Shown here: positions 14,828 to 22,838 of the stretch, piece by piece | Layout: every line of letters begins with the position of its first letter | Position numbering within the stretch: position 1 is the stretch's first letter | Source of the DNA: UBA12545 sp051024685 | GTDB taxonomy: Bacteria; Bacillota; DSM-521; Neomoorellales; Neomoorellaceae | Length of the DNA: 30,160 bases | Assembly (NCBI GenBank): GCA_051024685.1 | Contig: JAZHPA010000032.1 | Coordinates: forward strand, 1 to 30,160 | Reading direction: 5' to 3' | Translations under genes and position numbers: made by a program | The notes under the pieces: model-generated | The model's input: only the letters and a program-made list of their open reading frames with translations | What the model was told of the DNA's origin: nothing | Databases searched by the model: none

Positions 14828-16261
14828 ATGAAAATGATCATTGGCGGAGAAAGGGTTGCTTCCAGGTCCGGGGAAGAAATTAAGGTTTTTAATCCCGCCA
14901 CCCAGGAGGTTGTGGATACGGTTCCTGCGGCGACTGAAGAGGACGTAAACCTTTGCCTGGAGAAAGCTCTAGAGGGCAAAAAGGAATGGGGAACCACACC
15001 CTTGTACGTACGTACCGCCTTACTCAGGCAATGCAGCCAAGCCTTATTGGAACATAAAACCGAGCTGGCGACGTTGCTGGCGCGAGAGATGGGCAAACCC
15101 ATAGTACAGGCGGAGATTGATGTGGAAGACGCAGCCCATAAATTTACAGGGTACGCTGAAAAAGCCAATCACGTATACGGAGAAGTCATGCCGGATATGC
15201 AGCCGGGAGTAGAACAGGATATTGTGTTTACCAGGAGGGAACCCCTGGGGGTAGTAGTCTGCATTGTACCGTTTAATTACCCGCTTGTCTTAGCCACTCA
15301 AAAAATAGCTCCTGCCCTAGCTGCGGGTAATGCGGTAATCATCAAACCTTCTACCGACGATCCTTTGACCCTTATCAGAATGACGGAACTGTTATTGGAG
15401 TGCGGCATCCCGGGAAATGCGCTGCAAATGATCACGGGCAAGGGTTCCACTGTGGGGAAATGGCTTGTGGCCAACGAAAAGATTAATGCCGTCAGTTTAA
15501 CGGGCAGCACCGAAGTGGGCAAAGAGATAGCCCAAAGCGCTGCTCCATATTTGCACCGGGTTTTCCTGGAACTTGGTGGCAACGATGCCATGATTATTTT
15601 TGAAGATGCAGACCTGGAACTAGCAGTGAAGGAAGCCATGAGCAGAATATGGAACGCGGGCCAAACTTGTATGGCTCCTAAGAGGTTTATCGTGCACAAA
15701 CAGATCAGAGATCAATTTACGGAGCTGCTAGTAGAGAAGCTTAGCAAGGTAGTAATAGGTGACCCCCTGAACAGAAATACGGATATGGGCTGCCTTATCA
15801 GCGAGAAGGCTGCGAAGACAGTGGAAGAACAGGTCGGGCTGACCATTAACCAGGGGGCGAAATGCGTTTACGGAGGGAAGAGGCTCCACGGAGCGTTTTT
15901 CCCGCCTACGGTATTAACCGACGTAACCCCGGAAATGGATATTGCCAGAAACATGGAAGTATTCGGCCCTGTGTTCCCCGTTATTGCGTTTGAAACAAAC
16001 GAGGAAGCAGTGCGGATTGCCAACAATACAATATATGGCCTCAACGGAAGCGTGTTTTCTACGGATATAAGCAAGGCGATAAAGACAGCTTCCGCAATGG
16101 AATGCGGAACGGTGGTCATAAACGGTAGCGGCCTTTACATTAACTCGGAAATACCCTTCGGTGGGTACAAGATGAGCGGTTTAGGAAGAGAAGGAATTTC
16201 CTGCAGCTTGGAAGAAATGACACAAGTAAAAAACTACGCTCTGAAGTCTATACTGGCCTAA
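14828..16261 (+). CDS. NAD(P)-dependent aldehyde dehydrogenase
   Basis: The 477-residue ALDH-superfamily enzyme has Asn150 (PFNYPL), Glu248 (LELGGND) and the nucleophile Cys281 (NAGQTCMAPKR), so it should be active. The short N-terminus, GKPIVQAEIDVEDAA and the substrate-loop sequence resemble SSADH-like and non-phosphorylating aldehyde dehydrogenases, including lactaldehyde or glyceraldehyde-3-phosphate types; the substrate is not resolved. It is a different subfamily from the gene at 12884, not a recent duplicate. The ATG is preceded by GGGGGAGGGG. No clear promoter is visible in the preceding gap, and no terminator was seen directly after the stop. Confidence 0.9.
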   Translation: MKMIIGGERVASRSGEEIKVFNPATQEVVDTVPAATEEDVNLCLEKALEGKKEWGTTPLYVRTALLRQCSQALLEHKTELATLLAREMGKPIVQAEIDVEDAAHKFTGYAEKANHVYGEVMPDMQPGVEQDIVFTRREPLGVVVCIVPFNYPLVLATQKIAPALAAGNAVIIKPSTDDPLTLIRMTELLLECGIPGNALQMITGKGSTVGKWLVANEKINAVSLTGSTEVGKEIAQSAAPYLHRVFLELGGNDAMIIFEDADLELAVKEAMSRIWNAGQTCMAPKRFIVHKQIRDQFTELLVEKLSKVVIGDPLNRNTDMGCLISEKAAKTVEEQVGLTINQGAKCVYGGKRLHGAFFPPTVLTDVTPEMDIARNMEVFGPVFPVIAFETNEEAVRIANNTIYGLNGSVFSTDISKAIKTASAMECGTVVINGSGLYINSEIPFGGYKMSGLGREGISCSLEEMTQVKNYALKSILA

Positions 16262-16423
16262 GACTTTACCAGCGACGTCATCAATAGAGTCGTGGAGGCT
16301 CATTTTAGGGCGTCTATCTTACAGGGTTACAATATCACAGTCCGACGACACACCCGTCAGGCCGATTTTACTTGACATTTGGTAATTCGCAAACTAAAAT
16401 TGAATTAGACAACTTAATAGCTT

Positions 16424-16536
16424 CTCCGAGCCGGATAAACCTAAGGGCAAAAGAGCCTATGGTTGCCGGCCTGGGCTGTTAACAAGCCCACGGGGTATGC
16501 CGGGAAACAGGCATGCCTCCCTATGCTCGGAAAGGA
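16424..16536 (+). promoter_or_regulatory. Moco (molybdenum cofactor) riboswitch aptamer
   Basis: The segment folds as expected for the Moco RNA motif. P1 pairs CCGAG (16426-16430) with CTCGG (16526-16530). P2 pairs CCGG (16431-16434) with CCGG (16466-16469) and contains CCTAAG (16440-16445) with TATGG (16458-16462), the 11-nucleotide GAAA-tetraloop receptor. P3 pairs TGGGCT (16472-16477) with AGCCCA (16485-16490). The next stem pairs GGTATGCC (16494-16501) with GGCATGCC (16510-16517) and carries the GAAA tetraloop (16504-16507). AAAGGAG follows P1. Known members sense reduced molybdenum cofactor and control Moco synthesis, transport or Mo-enzyme genes. Presence of P3 favours Moco over the tungsten (Tuco) variant. 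The assignment is from memory of the family, not a covariance search. Confidence 0.78.
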
Positions 16537-16580
16537 GAAGGGTTTTTGGTCAGGAAGGACATTTGTCAAGGTAGACAAGT

Positions 16581-16616
16581 GCCCCGGTTCCCTTTTCGAG
16601 CCGGGGCTTTAATTTT
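16581..16616 (+). terminator. Intrinsic terminator downstream of the riboswitch
   Basis: A 10-bp stem (16581-16590 with 16598-16607, core GCCCCGG/CCGGGGC, one T-G pair) closes a 7-base loop and is followed by TTTAATTTT. A second hairpin directly before it pairs CATTTGTC (16560-16567) with GACAAGTG (16574-16581) and shares one base, so the two can compete. It is well placed to be the expression platform of the Moco aptamer. Confidence 0.8.
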
Positions 16617-16764
16617 GCTCTCAGGAGGTACGCGTTTATTGCTGCCCCGAACACGACAGAAGGAAAACGCGTCCGGTCTGAGTTTATATAGAATACCAAT
16701 TATTTTATGGCTTTTACCGCTTCTTTTGGCTGTCTCTTATCACCCTGACCGGCAATTATGACCT

Positions 16765-17112
16765 CTACGCGGCAATCTGGTAACACCGGCCAGCTATCTT
16801 TATGTGTCTGCCGGCTTCGCCACCAGGGAACACGAATTCTACCAGGTAAAAAATGGGAGGAAATCGCCCTCCGGCAGAGGCTTTTGCCAGCCCTTTAGAA
16901 AAGGAGCAAATGGGAAAAATAGCTGCCTGCATTGGCAATCGGGCTGAGATTATTAGCCATTTTGTCGGCAAGGTGTACTGACGAACAACCGGAAGGAGCG
17001 CTTTTTTGTCCTCTTCCCACAGTTCGGCAATGGTAACCCCCTTCTCATAGTGGAAGCGCTTTATATCTGTAAAATAAAGAGCGGGTAAGGATAAAAGGGA
17101 AAAGGAGGGGGC
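16765..17112 (-). pseudogene. Possible IS21-type transposase remnant
   Basis: Read leftward from 17112 the frame is open and includes FHYEKGVTIAELWEEDKKALLPV, which resembles the stretch before the C-terminal domain of IS21-family IstA transposases. The frame then becomes unlike any family, stops at 16765, and has no start codon with a ribosome binding site. On the + strand the same stretch holds a 42-codon frame ending at about 16981 whose internal ATG follows AAAAGGAG; it is not recognised. Together with 16617-16764, which holds no intact gene, this looks like decayed mobile DNA. The family call is tentative. Confidence 0.35.
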
Positions 17113-17265
17113 TTACCCCTGAGGCGAGGGTTGCTCCCTTTGGTGGCCTAAGAAACGAGCCAAGAGGGCTCCGTGAATCAACCCCATGGGGTAAGCTAAC
17201 CATGCGAGCCAGCGCAGCCACGGTCTTTGGGGTCTGCGCGTAAACAACATACGAGCTCGAAACAT
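17113..17265 (-). CDS. Small membrane protein, unknown
   Basis: A 50-residue protein starting at ATG 17265 after GGGAGG at 7 bases. It has a basic N-terminus rich in Arg and Pro and one hydrophobic tryptophan-containing segment (about residues 16-42: WLRWLAWLAYPMGLIHG...), so it is probably a single-span membrane protein with its N-terminus inside. The frame extends upstream to 17334, but without a ribosome binding site. No family is recognised, and no neighbour on the same strand suggests a role. Confidence 0.5.
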   Translation of the reverse strand: MFRARMLFTRRPQRPWLRWLAWLAYPMGLIHGALLARFLGHQREQPSPQG

Positions 17266-17431
17266 AGTTATCCCTCCCGTTTCTTTAGTTTCCGTCGCCA
17301 TAATTTTTTCTATACCCTTCTGGTAAGGCGCCACTAATTACCACCCCAAGGTAGCTTTAAAAAACAGCCTGGGTTCGCACAATAAACATAAAAATAAAAA
17401 ATGCATCAGGTAAAAGGAGAATAAAGACGAA

Positions 17432-17566
17432 ATGGAGAAAAGATTTAGATTGAGCCGCAACCGGCTCAACCAGGATAGGCGAGCCCAAGTTCATGCCCGG
17501 GAGCTACATGTCATTCGTGGTAACCAGATCCTGGTCGACCCGGAAAGAGGGCCTGAGAACAAATAA
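17432..17566 (+). CDS. 44-residue basic protein upstream of the FliK-like gene
   Basis: ATG 17432 follows AAAAGGAG at about 12 bases and opens a 44-residue, Arg- and Asn-rich frame with VHARELHVIRGNQILVDPERG near the end. The stop is 20 bases before the preferred ATG of the FliK-like gene, so the two are probably cotranscribed. The tight spacing and Shine-Dalgarno argue for a real gene. The function is unknown; a small flagellar or export-linked factor is only a guess from position. Confidence 0.5.
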   Translation: MEKRFRLSRNRLNQDRRAQVHARELHVIRGNQILVDPERGPENK

Positions 17567-17586
17567 CAAGGGTGCAGGGATATATT

Positions 17587-19002
17587 ATGGACATGGTTTT
17601 GAACACTCTAGGGCATCTTAGGCCAGACGGCAGAGCCCCCGTGGGCCTACCGGCTTCCCGCCAGAAGGGAGGGGTTCCCGGCTGGCGGGTGGGGCAGGTG
17701 ATAGAGGGAAGGGTCCTGGCCCAGTTATCAGAGAACAGTTATATTCTGCTGGTGGAGGGCCAAGAGATACTGGCCCGTTCGGCCTGTTCCCTGTCGGTAG
17801 GCCAGCCCATCGTCATGGAAGTCCAGGAGTTTAGGGACAACCAGTACACGGTTAAACTGCTGTCTCCAAACTCAGAGCAAAAAGAAAACGCTTGGGAGGC
17901 CTTGAAATCCGTCCTGGAGGAGTTAGGTATCAAGGACACCCCCTTACACCGGGCTCTAATCCAGGGTTTCATGGCCTGGAAACTCCCTCTAAGTACCGGG
18001 CGGTTGAAACAGGCCACCCTAATGCTCCAGCTCCTCCAGGCCGGGGATGTCCCTTCTCCGGAGGAAATCGGCATCGTTTTACACGCCTTAAAGAGAGACC
18101 TCCCACCCCGGCCCGAAGTCTTGCAGTCCTTGCGAGCTTTTATAAATGCCCAAAAGGAAACCGGCCAGGGAAGCATAACCAGCCTGGTGCGTTTCATATC
18201 CTTGGCTTCTCCCAGCCGGGAAGAATTTCTAACCGGAAAGCAAGGCGAATCCCTGTGGCTCCAGCTCAAGGCCGCGGCGGAGGCCGTGGTATTAAAGCCG
18301 AATGAGGGGCCGGCCAGGGTGGCGGAGCAGCTGCGCAGTCTCCTGGGTTCTCAGTTGCCGCAGGTTGGGCCTCCACAAGAGTTCGAATCGGTATGGAACG
18401 GCCGTGAAGGGCGCTTGGTGGAGCGGGAATCTTCGCCGGGAAGCGATTTATTGGCCAAATTCAGACAATTTATCCGCGAGTTGGAGCGGCATGAGGCCAC
18501 GGCCGAAAAATCGGCCCTCTTGGCCTCTCTCAAGGAAGAAGGGCATACCCTTGAAAGACAACTTTGGGGCCAGCAACTCTGGCAAATCGGCAAAGGGGAA
18601 GGGGAGGCATACCTATATTTTAACCTGCCTGTCCTTCTGGACGGGCAAATCCTAAACTGGGGAGAGCTCCTCATAAAAAAAGACGAGGGGTCCGCCGCCG
18701 TCATCAATCCCCAAGATTTTACGGTAAATATCCTCGTACATACTAGCAATCTAGGGACCCTCTGCCTGGAAATCAAAGTTCGGAATTCAGAAGTCACGGT
18801 GCGGGGAAAAGTGCAGCACCTATGGGTGAGCCAGCTCCTGGATACCGCCTGGCCTGCCCTGCAGGAAGCCTTGACCGGCCTGGGCTATCGCCTGCACAAA
18901 GCCACGTGGGAAATAGGGCAGGTCACTTCTAAATTTCACCCAGAGGGGACGCCGGGCCCGGACACTATACCCGGGGTAACCTCGGTAGACGTTAAGGTTT
19001 GA
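17587..19002 (+). CDS. FliK-like (YlqG-type) protein
   Basis: The protein has 471 residues from ATG 17587, preceded by AGGGA; an in-frame GTG at 17572 is an alternative. The N-terminal region (about 30-95) looks like a small beta domain (VGQVIEGRVLAQLSENSYILLVEGQEILARS), the middle is helical, and the C-terminal part (about 345-450) resembles the FliK C-terminal domain: YLYFNLPVLLDG, then LGTLCLEIKVRNSEVTVRGKV and a final helical segment. FliK proteins act with FlhB to switch export specificity in flagellar secretion. The next gene encodes an isolated FlhB C-terminal domain, and B. subtilis has the same pair as ylqG-ylqH. No other flagellar gene is in the window, so its role here is open. Confidence 0.65.
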   Translation: MDMVLNTLGHLRPDGRAPVGLPASRQKGGVPGWRVGQVIEGRVLAQLSENSYILLVEGQEILARSACSLSVGQPIVMEVQEFRDNQYTVKLLSPNSEQKENAWEALKSVLEELGIKDTPLHRALIQGFMAWKLPLSTGRLKQATLMLQLLQAGDVPSPEEIGIVLHALKRDLPPRPEVLQSLRAFINAQKETGQGSITSLVRFISLASPSREEFLTGKQGESLWLQLKAAAEAVVLKPNEGPARVAEQLRSLLGSQLPQVGPPQEFESVWNGREGRLVERESSPGSDLLAKFRQFIRELERHEATAEKSALLASLKEEGHTLERQLWGQQLWQIGKGEGEAYLYFNLPVLLDGQILNWGELLIKKDEGSAAVINPQDFTVNILVHTSNLGTLCLEIKVRNSEVTVRGKVQHLWVSQLLDTAWPALQEALTGLGYRLHKATWEIGQVTSKFHPEGTPGPDTIPGVTSVDVKV

Positions 19003-19027
19003 TATTAACTTCCACGGGAGGGGAGCA

Positions 19028-19303
19028 ATGAAGCAGGGGGAGAAGCTTAAAAAGGCGGTAGCTCTGCGGTACACGGAAAATGAAGACACAGCTCCCCGGG
19101 TAGTAGCCTCGGGCAGGGGACCTGTGGCCGATAGAATCATTGAAACCGCCCAAAAATCCGGGGTTCCCGTCCACCGGGACCCGGACCTGGCGGAAATGCT
19201 TTCCCACCTGGACATCGGGGTCCAGATCCCTCCCGAATTATACCGCCTCGTAGCTGAAGTATTGGTCTTCATTTATTCCTTAGACCAAAAAGCTCAAAAA
19301 TGA
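19028..19303 (+). CDS. FlhB C-terminal-domain protein (YlqH-like)
   Basis: This 91-residue protein matches the cytoplasmic C-terminal domain of FlhB/YscU export-switch proteins: AVALRYTENEDTAPRVVASGRG at the start, SGVPVHRDPDLAEML, and the closing GVQIPPELYRLVAEVLVFIYSL. The membrane part and the NPTH self-cleavage motif of full FlhB are absent; the protein begins just after where NPTH would be, so it represents the cleaved fragment as a stand-alone gene. GGGAGGGGA precedes the ATG, 25 bases after the FliK-like gene. Relatives such as B. subtilis YlqH have no settled function. Confidence 0.88.
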   Translation: MKQGEKLKKAVALRYTENEDTAPRVVASGRGPVADRIIETAQKSGVPVHRDPDLAEMLSHLDIGVQIPPELYRLVAEVLVFIYSLDQKAQK

Positions 19304-19629
19304 GTCCAAACCTCTGAGCCGGGACGACTGTAGGGGAGCTGCAGGGGGGACCCCTCGGGAGGTTTACATAAAACGGCGATAAATAAAGCTAGCCAGCCGG
19401 CCGCAAAAGGTCCCCCGCCTGTCTTCCTTTAGGGCAAAACCCCAGAGGGTGAAATCTATCTACCGACGTAGCCGCCGGCTGCACTGCGCCGCCGGTCAGA
19501 CCCTCGAAGCTCGCGCTCAAAGATAAGGACACCGGGAACACCGCCAGGCTCAAAGGCCTAAGAGTGTGCGGCGCCAACTTATCCCTAGGGCCAGGGGCAG
19601 ACGCCGGTGAGCCTCGCGGGATGTACGAT
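19304..19629. other. GC-rich intergenic region with a large hairpin, no recognised gene
   Basis: Immediately after the ylqH-like gene, AAACCTC (19308-19314) pairs with GAGGTTT (19359-19365) around an inner GAG/CTC pairing, giving a hairpin of about 58 bases with no T tract behind it. The next 260 bases are GC-rich and full of short inverted repeats (for example GCCGCCGGCTGC and GCGCCGCCGGTC near 19472-19498). No ORF has a ribosome binding site. The stretch does not match RNase P RNA, tmRNA, SRP RNA or 6S RNA as far as can be judged by eye. It could hold an unrecognised RNA or decayed sequence. Confidence 0.4.
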
Positions 19630-19674
19630 AATTAAAAGCGGTCGGGACCGCACGACAGGGGTGGCACCGACCGC
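19630..19674 (-). terminator. Terminator of the leftward housekeeping block
   Basis: GCGGTCGG (19638-19645) and CCGACCGC (19667-19674) form a perfect 8-bp stem. On the - strand TTTTAATT follows. It lies about 150 bases past the stop of the YnbB-like gene and probably ends that transcript. Confidence 0.7.
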
Positions 19675-19822
19675 CAATGTGCACACACTCGAACCCCTCG
19701 GGTCGTAGCCTGCAATATCTCCCCTGGTGTAGTTAACATAATCATTATTATCGGAAGTTGTTCCCTCGGCTATTCCTATCCTTTGAGGAACCCCCTCTTT
19801 CAGGTTAAACTCTCCGGCAAGG

Positions 19823-21127
19823 TTATATGGCTTTATCGTCCCGAGTAGAATACTCCTTTTCTATTTCGTGAGCGGCCAAAAGCAAAGCTATCCTGGTATA
19901 GGCCAGGGATATTCCACCCTGGAGGAAGACCACATAAGGGGGTTTTACCGGCGCATCGGCGCTCAATTCCAAGGAGGCTCCCTGGATGAAGGTGCCGCCG
20001 GCCATGATGACTTCTTCGCTGTAACCCGGCAGAGGGGCCGGTTCAGGAACGGCATGGGCCTCCACCGGGCTTCCGCGCTGTAGCCCGCGGCAAAAGGCCA
20101 GCAGGGTTTCCCGCCGGCCTAAGGTGATGGTTTGCACAATGTCGTGCCTCGCCTCCCAGGGCAGAGGATCTACGGGATAGCCCAATTTATGAAAAAACGC
20201 GGCTGCCAGGATGGCCCCCTTTAAGGCTTCCCTTACCACAAGGGGTGCCTGGAATAATCCCTGATAAAAGATCCGCTTTCCACTAAAAGCGCCCAGCTCT
20301 CTGCCCAGTCCCGGGGCCGTTAAATAGGCGGCAACTTCTTCTACCAGCTCCTCCTTCCCTACGATATAACCCCCACCCGGTACCAGGGTGCCCCCAGGGT
20401 TCTTTATGAGGGACCCGGCAGTTAAGTCTGCTCCCACTTCGCAGGGTTCCCTTTCTTCCACCATCTCGCCGTAGCAGTTGTCTACCAGGCAAAGGGTGTG
20501 CAGGCAAGCCTGTTTCACCGTTCTTATTATCTCTCCGATGGTAGCAACACCCAGGGAGGGCCTGTCTTGATAGCCCCGGGAACGCTGGATGAGGCATACG
20601 CGGGGTTTAAGCCGGGCCACCTCTCGGGCAATGGCAGGTAAATCAGGCCGGCCTCCGGGCGCCAGATCCACCTGGGCATAACAGATGCCTCTGCTGGACA
20701 GGCGGTTCCTCACCGCCGGTCCCAGCCCGATGACCGTAGAGAGGGTATCATATGGTTTTCCACAGACGGCCAGGACGGTGTCCCCCGGACCCAGAAGGGC
20801 CTGCAGGCAGAGGCTCAAGGCATGGGTACCGGATACAATCTGGGGTCTCACCAGAGCCGCTTCCCCGCCGAACACCCGCGCATAGAGCTGCTCCAGGGCT
20901 TCCCGCCCCGCATCACCGTAACCGTATCCGGTAGAATCTTGAAAATGAAATTCATTTATCCCGAGCTCCTGAAAGGCCTTTAAGACCTTGCAGTGGTTCA
21001 GGGCGTTCACCGCTTCCACCCGGTCAAACAGGCCCTGCTGCCGGGCTTCTTCCTCAGCCTCCTCAAGCTTCTTTATGAGCCGGGGGTCAATGGAAAAATA
21101 ATCCTGGATAATATTAGCGGCCGACAA
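19823..21127 (-). CDS. PLP-dependent methionine gamma-lyase family protein (YnbB-like)
   Basis: The 434-residue protein belongs to the 'aluminium resistance protein' branch of the Cys/Met-metabolism PLP enzymes (YnbB in B. subtilis). The probable PLP-binding Lys242 lies in GSLIKNPGGTLVPGGGY, with Asp216 in LVDNCYGE as the usual partner of the pyridine nitrogen; SGTHALS near 99 fits the phosphate-binding region. The N-terminal FQDSTGYGYGDAGREALE stretch is typical of this family. Its substrate is not established. The start is TTG, after AGGAGGG at 11 bases. Its place after the SpoVK-like gene matches the B. subtilis order spoVK-ynbA-ynbB, with ynbA (hflX) missing here. Confidence 0.88.
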   Translation of the reverse strand: MSAANIIQDYFSIDPRLIKKLEEAEEEARQQGLFDRVEAVNALNHCKVLKAFQELGINEFHFQDSTGYGYGDAGREALEQLYARVFGGEAALVRPQIVSGTHALSLCLQALLGPGDTVLAVCGKPYDTLSTVIGLGPAVRNRLSSRGICYAQVDLAPGGRPDLPAIAREVARLKPRVCLIQRSRGYQDRPSLGVATIGEIIRTVKQACLHTLCLVDNCYGEMVEEREPCEVGADLTAGSLIKNPGGTLVPGGGYIVGKEELVEEVAAYLTAPGLGRELGAFSGKRIFYQGLFQAPLVVREALKGAILAAAFFHKLGYPVDPLPWEARHDIVQTITLGRRETLLAFCRGLQRGSPVEAHAVPEPAPLPGYSEEVIMAGGTFIQGASLELSADAPVKPPYVVFLQGGISLAYTRIALLLAAHEIEKEYSTRDDKAI

Positions 21128-21155
21128 GGAAATCTTTAGCCCTCCTACTTTAACC

Positions 21156-22181
21156 TTACGGGGGATTATTATAGCAGATCTGGCAATGTTCTTGAAGGCC
21201 TGCCTCTACATCCCTCATGTTGCCTTTGGTATACCTCGCGCTGCCCAAGCCCGCTAGATCTTCCCTGGTTATAGTCATGAGCTCCTCCTTGGTAAGGACG
21301 GCCCTTTCCATCAGTCTTACAGCCTGGCGGCGAATGGCCTTTTCGATGATATTGCGGGCCAACCGGGCGTTACCGTTATAGCGGTGGCCGAATACTGCTT
21401 CCCGGCGCAGGATCCGCTCGAGCTCCGACCTGGCTTCTGGAGTCAGAAAATACTGGCGCTCTTCTAGCATAAGTTCCGCAATGCTCAAAAGTTCGCCCAC
21501 CGAATAGTCAGGAAATTCCAGATGAATGGCGAAACGTGAGCGCAGTCCGGGATTGGTCTCCAAGAAGTATTCCATTTCTTCTTTATATCCGGCTAAAATT
21601 AAAATAAGATTATCCCGGTAATCCTCCATCCCCTTGACCAGGACGTCGATGGCCTCCCGCCCGAAATCCTTCTCCCCTCCCCTGGCCAGGGAATAGGCTT
21701 CGTCAATAAAAAGAATGCCTCCCACGGCCTTGCGCAGCTGTTCCCGCGTCTTATGGGCCGTGTGCCCTATATACTCCCCAACCAGGTCGGCCCGCTCAAC
21801 CTCCACCAAATGCCCCTGGGTGAGCAATCCCATCTCCTTGAAGAGGCGGCCCAAGAGGCGAGCCACCGTGCTCTTCCCGGTGCCCGGGTTGCCCTTAAAT
21901 ATCATGTGCAGGCTCATGGGCGAGGCTCCCAGACCTTCCGCCTGCCGTCTTTTCTGGATTTCCACATACGCCCTTATTTCCTTGACCAGTTCTTTAACGT
22001 TGACGAGGCCGATGAGTTTGTCCAGCTCCACCAAAAGGCTGTCAATTTTCCCGGGGCCCGCCTCTTTTGCCGGCCGTGATTTTTCCTTCCAGGAAGGATA
22101 AGCTGCTCTCTTTCCCACCGACCTCCCCAGGCTGGAAGGTTTACCAGAACCGAATCCGATTTTGATCTGCACCCCATTCAC
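21156..22181 (-). CDS. spoVK: AAA ATPase, stage V sporulation protein K-like
   Basis: The protein has about 341 residues from GTG 22181 (GTG 22172 is equally possible). The longer frame to 22403 runs into the DUF1540 gene and its extra residues look non-coding. The CbxX/CfqX-type AAA domain has Walker A GNPGTGKS (about 97-104), Walker B GGILFIDEAYSL (about 154-165), sensor-type LILILAGYKEEM and the arginine region NPGLRSRF. The C-terminal GNARLARNIIEKAIRRQA helix bundle is usual for SpoVK. In B. subtilis, SpoVK is needed for late spore maturation. A short C-terminal tail with two Cys (HCQICYNNPP) is unusual. No clear Shine-Dalgarno is seen, so the start is uncertain. Confidence 0.85.
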   Translation of the reverse strand: MNGVQIKIGFGSGKPSSLGRSVGKRAAYPSWKEKSRPAKEAGPGKIDSLLVELDKLIGLVNVKELVKEIRAYVEIQKRRQAEGLGASPMSLHMIFKGNPGTGKSTVARLLGRLFKEMGLLTQGHLVEVERADLVGEYIGHTAHKTREQLRKAVGGILFIDEAYSLARGGEKDFGREAIDVLVKGMEDYRDNLILILAGYKEEMEYFLETNPGLRSRFAIHLEFPDYSVGELLSIAELMLEERQYFLTPEARSELERILRREAVFGHRYNGNARLARNIIEKAIRRQAVRLMERAVLTKEELMTITREDLAGLGSARYTKGNMRDVEAGLQEHCQICYNNPP

Positions 22182-22329
22182 CCCGCCATCGGCTACCTTC
22201 CCCAAGAAATTATATGCAGAAATTATATGCTCCTGAATTCCCCGGGTGGCGGGGCGTCTTGGGCGCAAGGCTACCCGCCGAGCAGGAGACCAAGCCTGCC
22301 TTGGAGGGGAAAGGGTTACACGGCCGGGC

Positions 22330-22722
22330 TCAAGGGCTGGCTTTGGGCTGAAAAGTATGGCAGTTGGTGTCCTGACATTCGTCGGCATTAGAGCCCACCA
22401 CATCGATCTCCTGGGCCCTACACCGGTTCCCTTCTGCCCAGTACTGGCAACTGCTGACAGTACAGGTTACCGAGGGATATACCTGGCTACCCGGCAAGAA
22501 GGTGTTGGCCATCAATCCCCCCCAGTTTATATTATCAAGGGAACCCAAAGTGTTGGCGAGGCCTCTGCGGCCGTAAAAAGTCTTGCACTGGGTGTGCTCG
22601 GGAGTTTGGGACATCCTGCCCTCTTCTTCGTGGGTGATATCGATATTGTTAGCATTGCACTGGTTTCCCTTTAACCAGTGGACGCAGGTATTGACCGTGC
22701 ATTTGACTTTCGGGCCGGCCAT
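22330..22722 (-). CDS. Protein with two DUF1540 domains
   Basis: The 130-residue protein has two copies of the small cysteine-rich DUF1540 domain: CTVNTCVHWLKGNQCNANNI (from residue 8) and CTVSSCQYWAEGNRCRAQEI (from about 86), each followed by a final Cys near the motif CKTF or CHTF. The four cysteines per repeat suggest metal binding. The family is widespread in spore-forming Firmicutes and has no known biochemical role. AAAGGAGGAGC precedes the ATG, and a leftward promoter sits at 22761-22789, so it is transcribed on its own after the hfq terminator and possibly reads into the SpoVK-like gene about 150 bases on. Confidence 0.9.
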   Translation of the reverse strand: MAGPKVKCTVNTCVHWLKGNQCNANNIDITHEEEGRMSQTPEHTQCKTFYGRRGLANTLGSLDNINWGGLMANTFLPGSQVYPSVTCTVSSCQYWAEGNRCRAQEIDVVGSNADECQDTNCHTFQPKASP

Positions 22723-22760
22723 TTTGCTCCTCCTTTGTTAGGTCTGGCTTTAGCTCTAGT

Positions 22761-22789
22761 GTTATACGCAGCCCCCTGCTTTATACCAA
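22761..22789 (-). promoter_or_regulatory. Promoter of the DUF1540 gene
   Basis: On the - strand TTGGTA (22789-22784), a 17-base spacer and TATAAC (22766-22761) form a sigmaA-like promoter 39 bases before the ATG. Confidence 0.55.
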
Positions 22790-22798
22790 AATAAAGGA

Positions 22799-22817
22799 AG
22801 CCCCGATTCCGGGGGCT
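22799..22817 (-). terminator. Terminator after hfq
   Basis: AGCCCC (22799-22804) pairs with GGGGCT (22812-22817), extended by further C-G pairs near the loop. On the - strand TTCCTTTATTTT follows. It ends the miaB-mutS-mutL-miaA-hfq transcript just before the DUF1540 promoter. Confidence 0.65.
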
Positions 22818-22838
22818 CCCGCTGGAGTTTCGTTATTT

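Noticed and set aside
16513..16761. 82-codon frame through the Moco riboswitch
   Set aside because: Its ATG lies inside the aptamer and the frame crosses the intrinsic terminator. The TTG 16546 alternative follows AAAGGAG, but the product looks unlike a protein family.
19638..19674. T-box-like antiterminator (AGGGGTGGCACCG)
   Set aside because: The match to the T-box is partial, no Stem I or specifier loop was found, and no aminoacyl-tRNA synthetase or amino-acid gene follows on the + strand. The same bases form a good terminator on the - strand.
21156..22403. Full 415-codon frame for the SpoVK-like gene
   Set aside because: The first 74 codons overlap the DUF1540 gene and are rich in Arg/Pro with no match to SpoVK. 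A later GTG is preferred.
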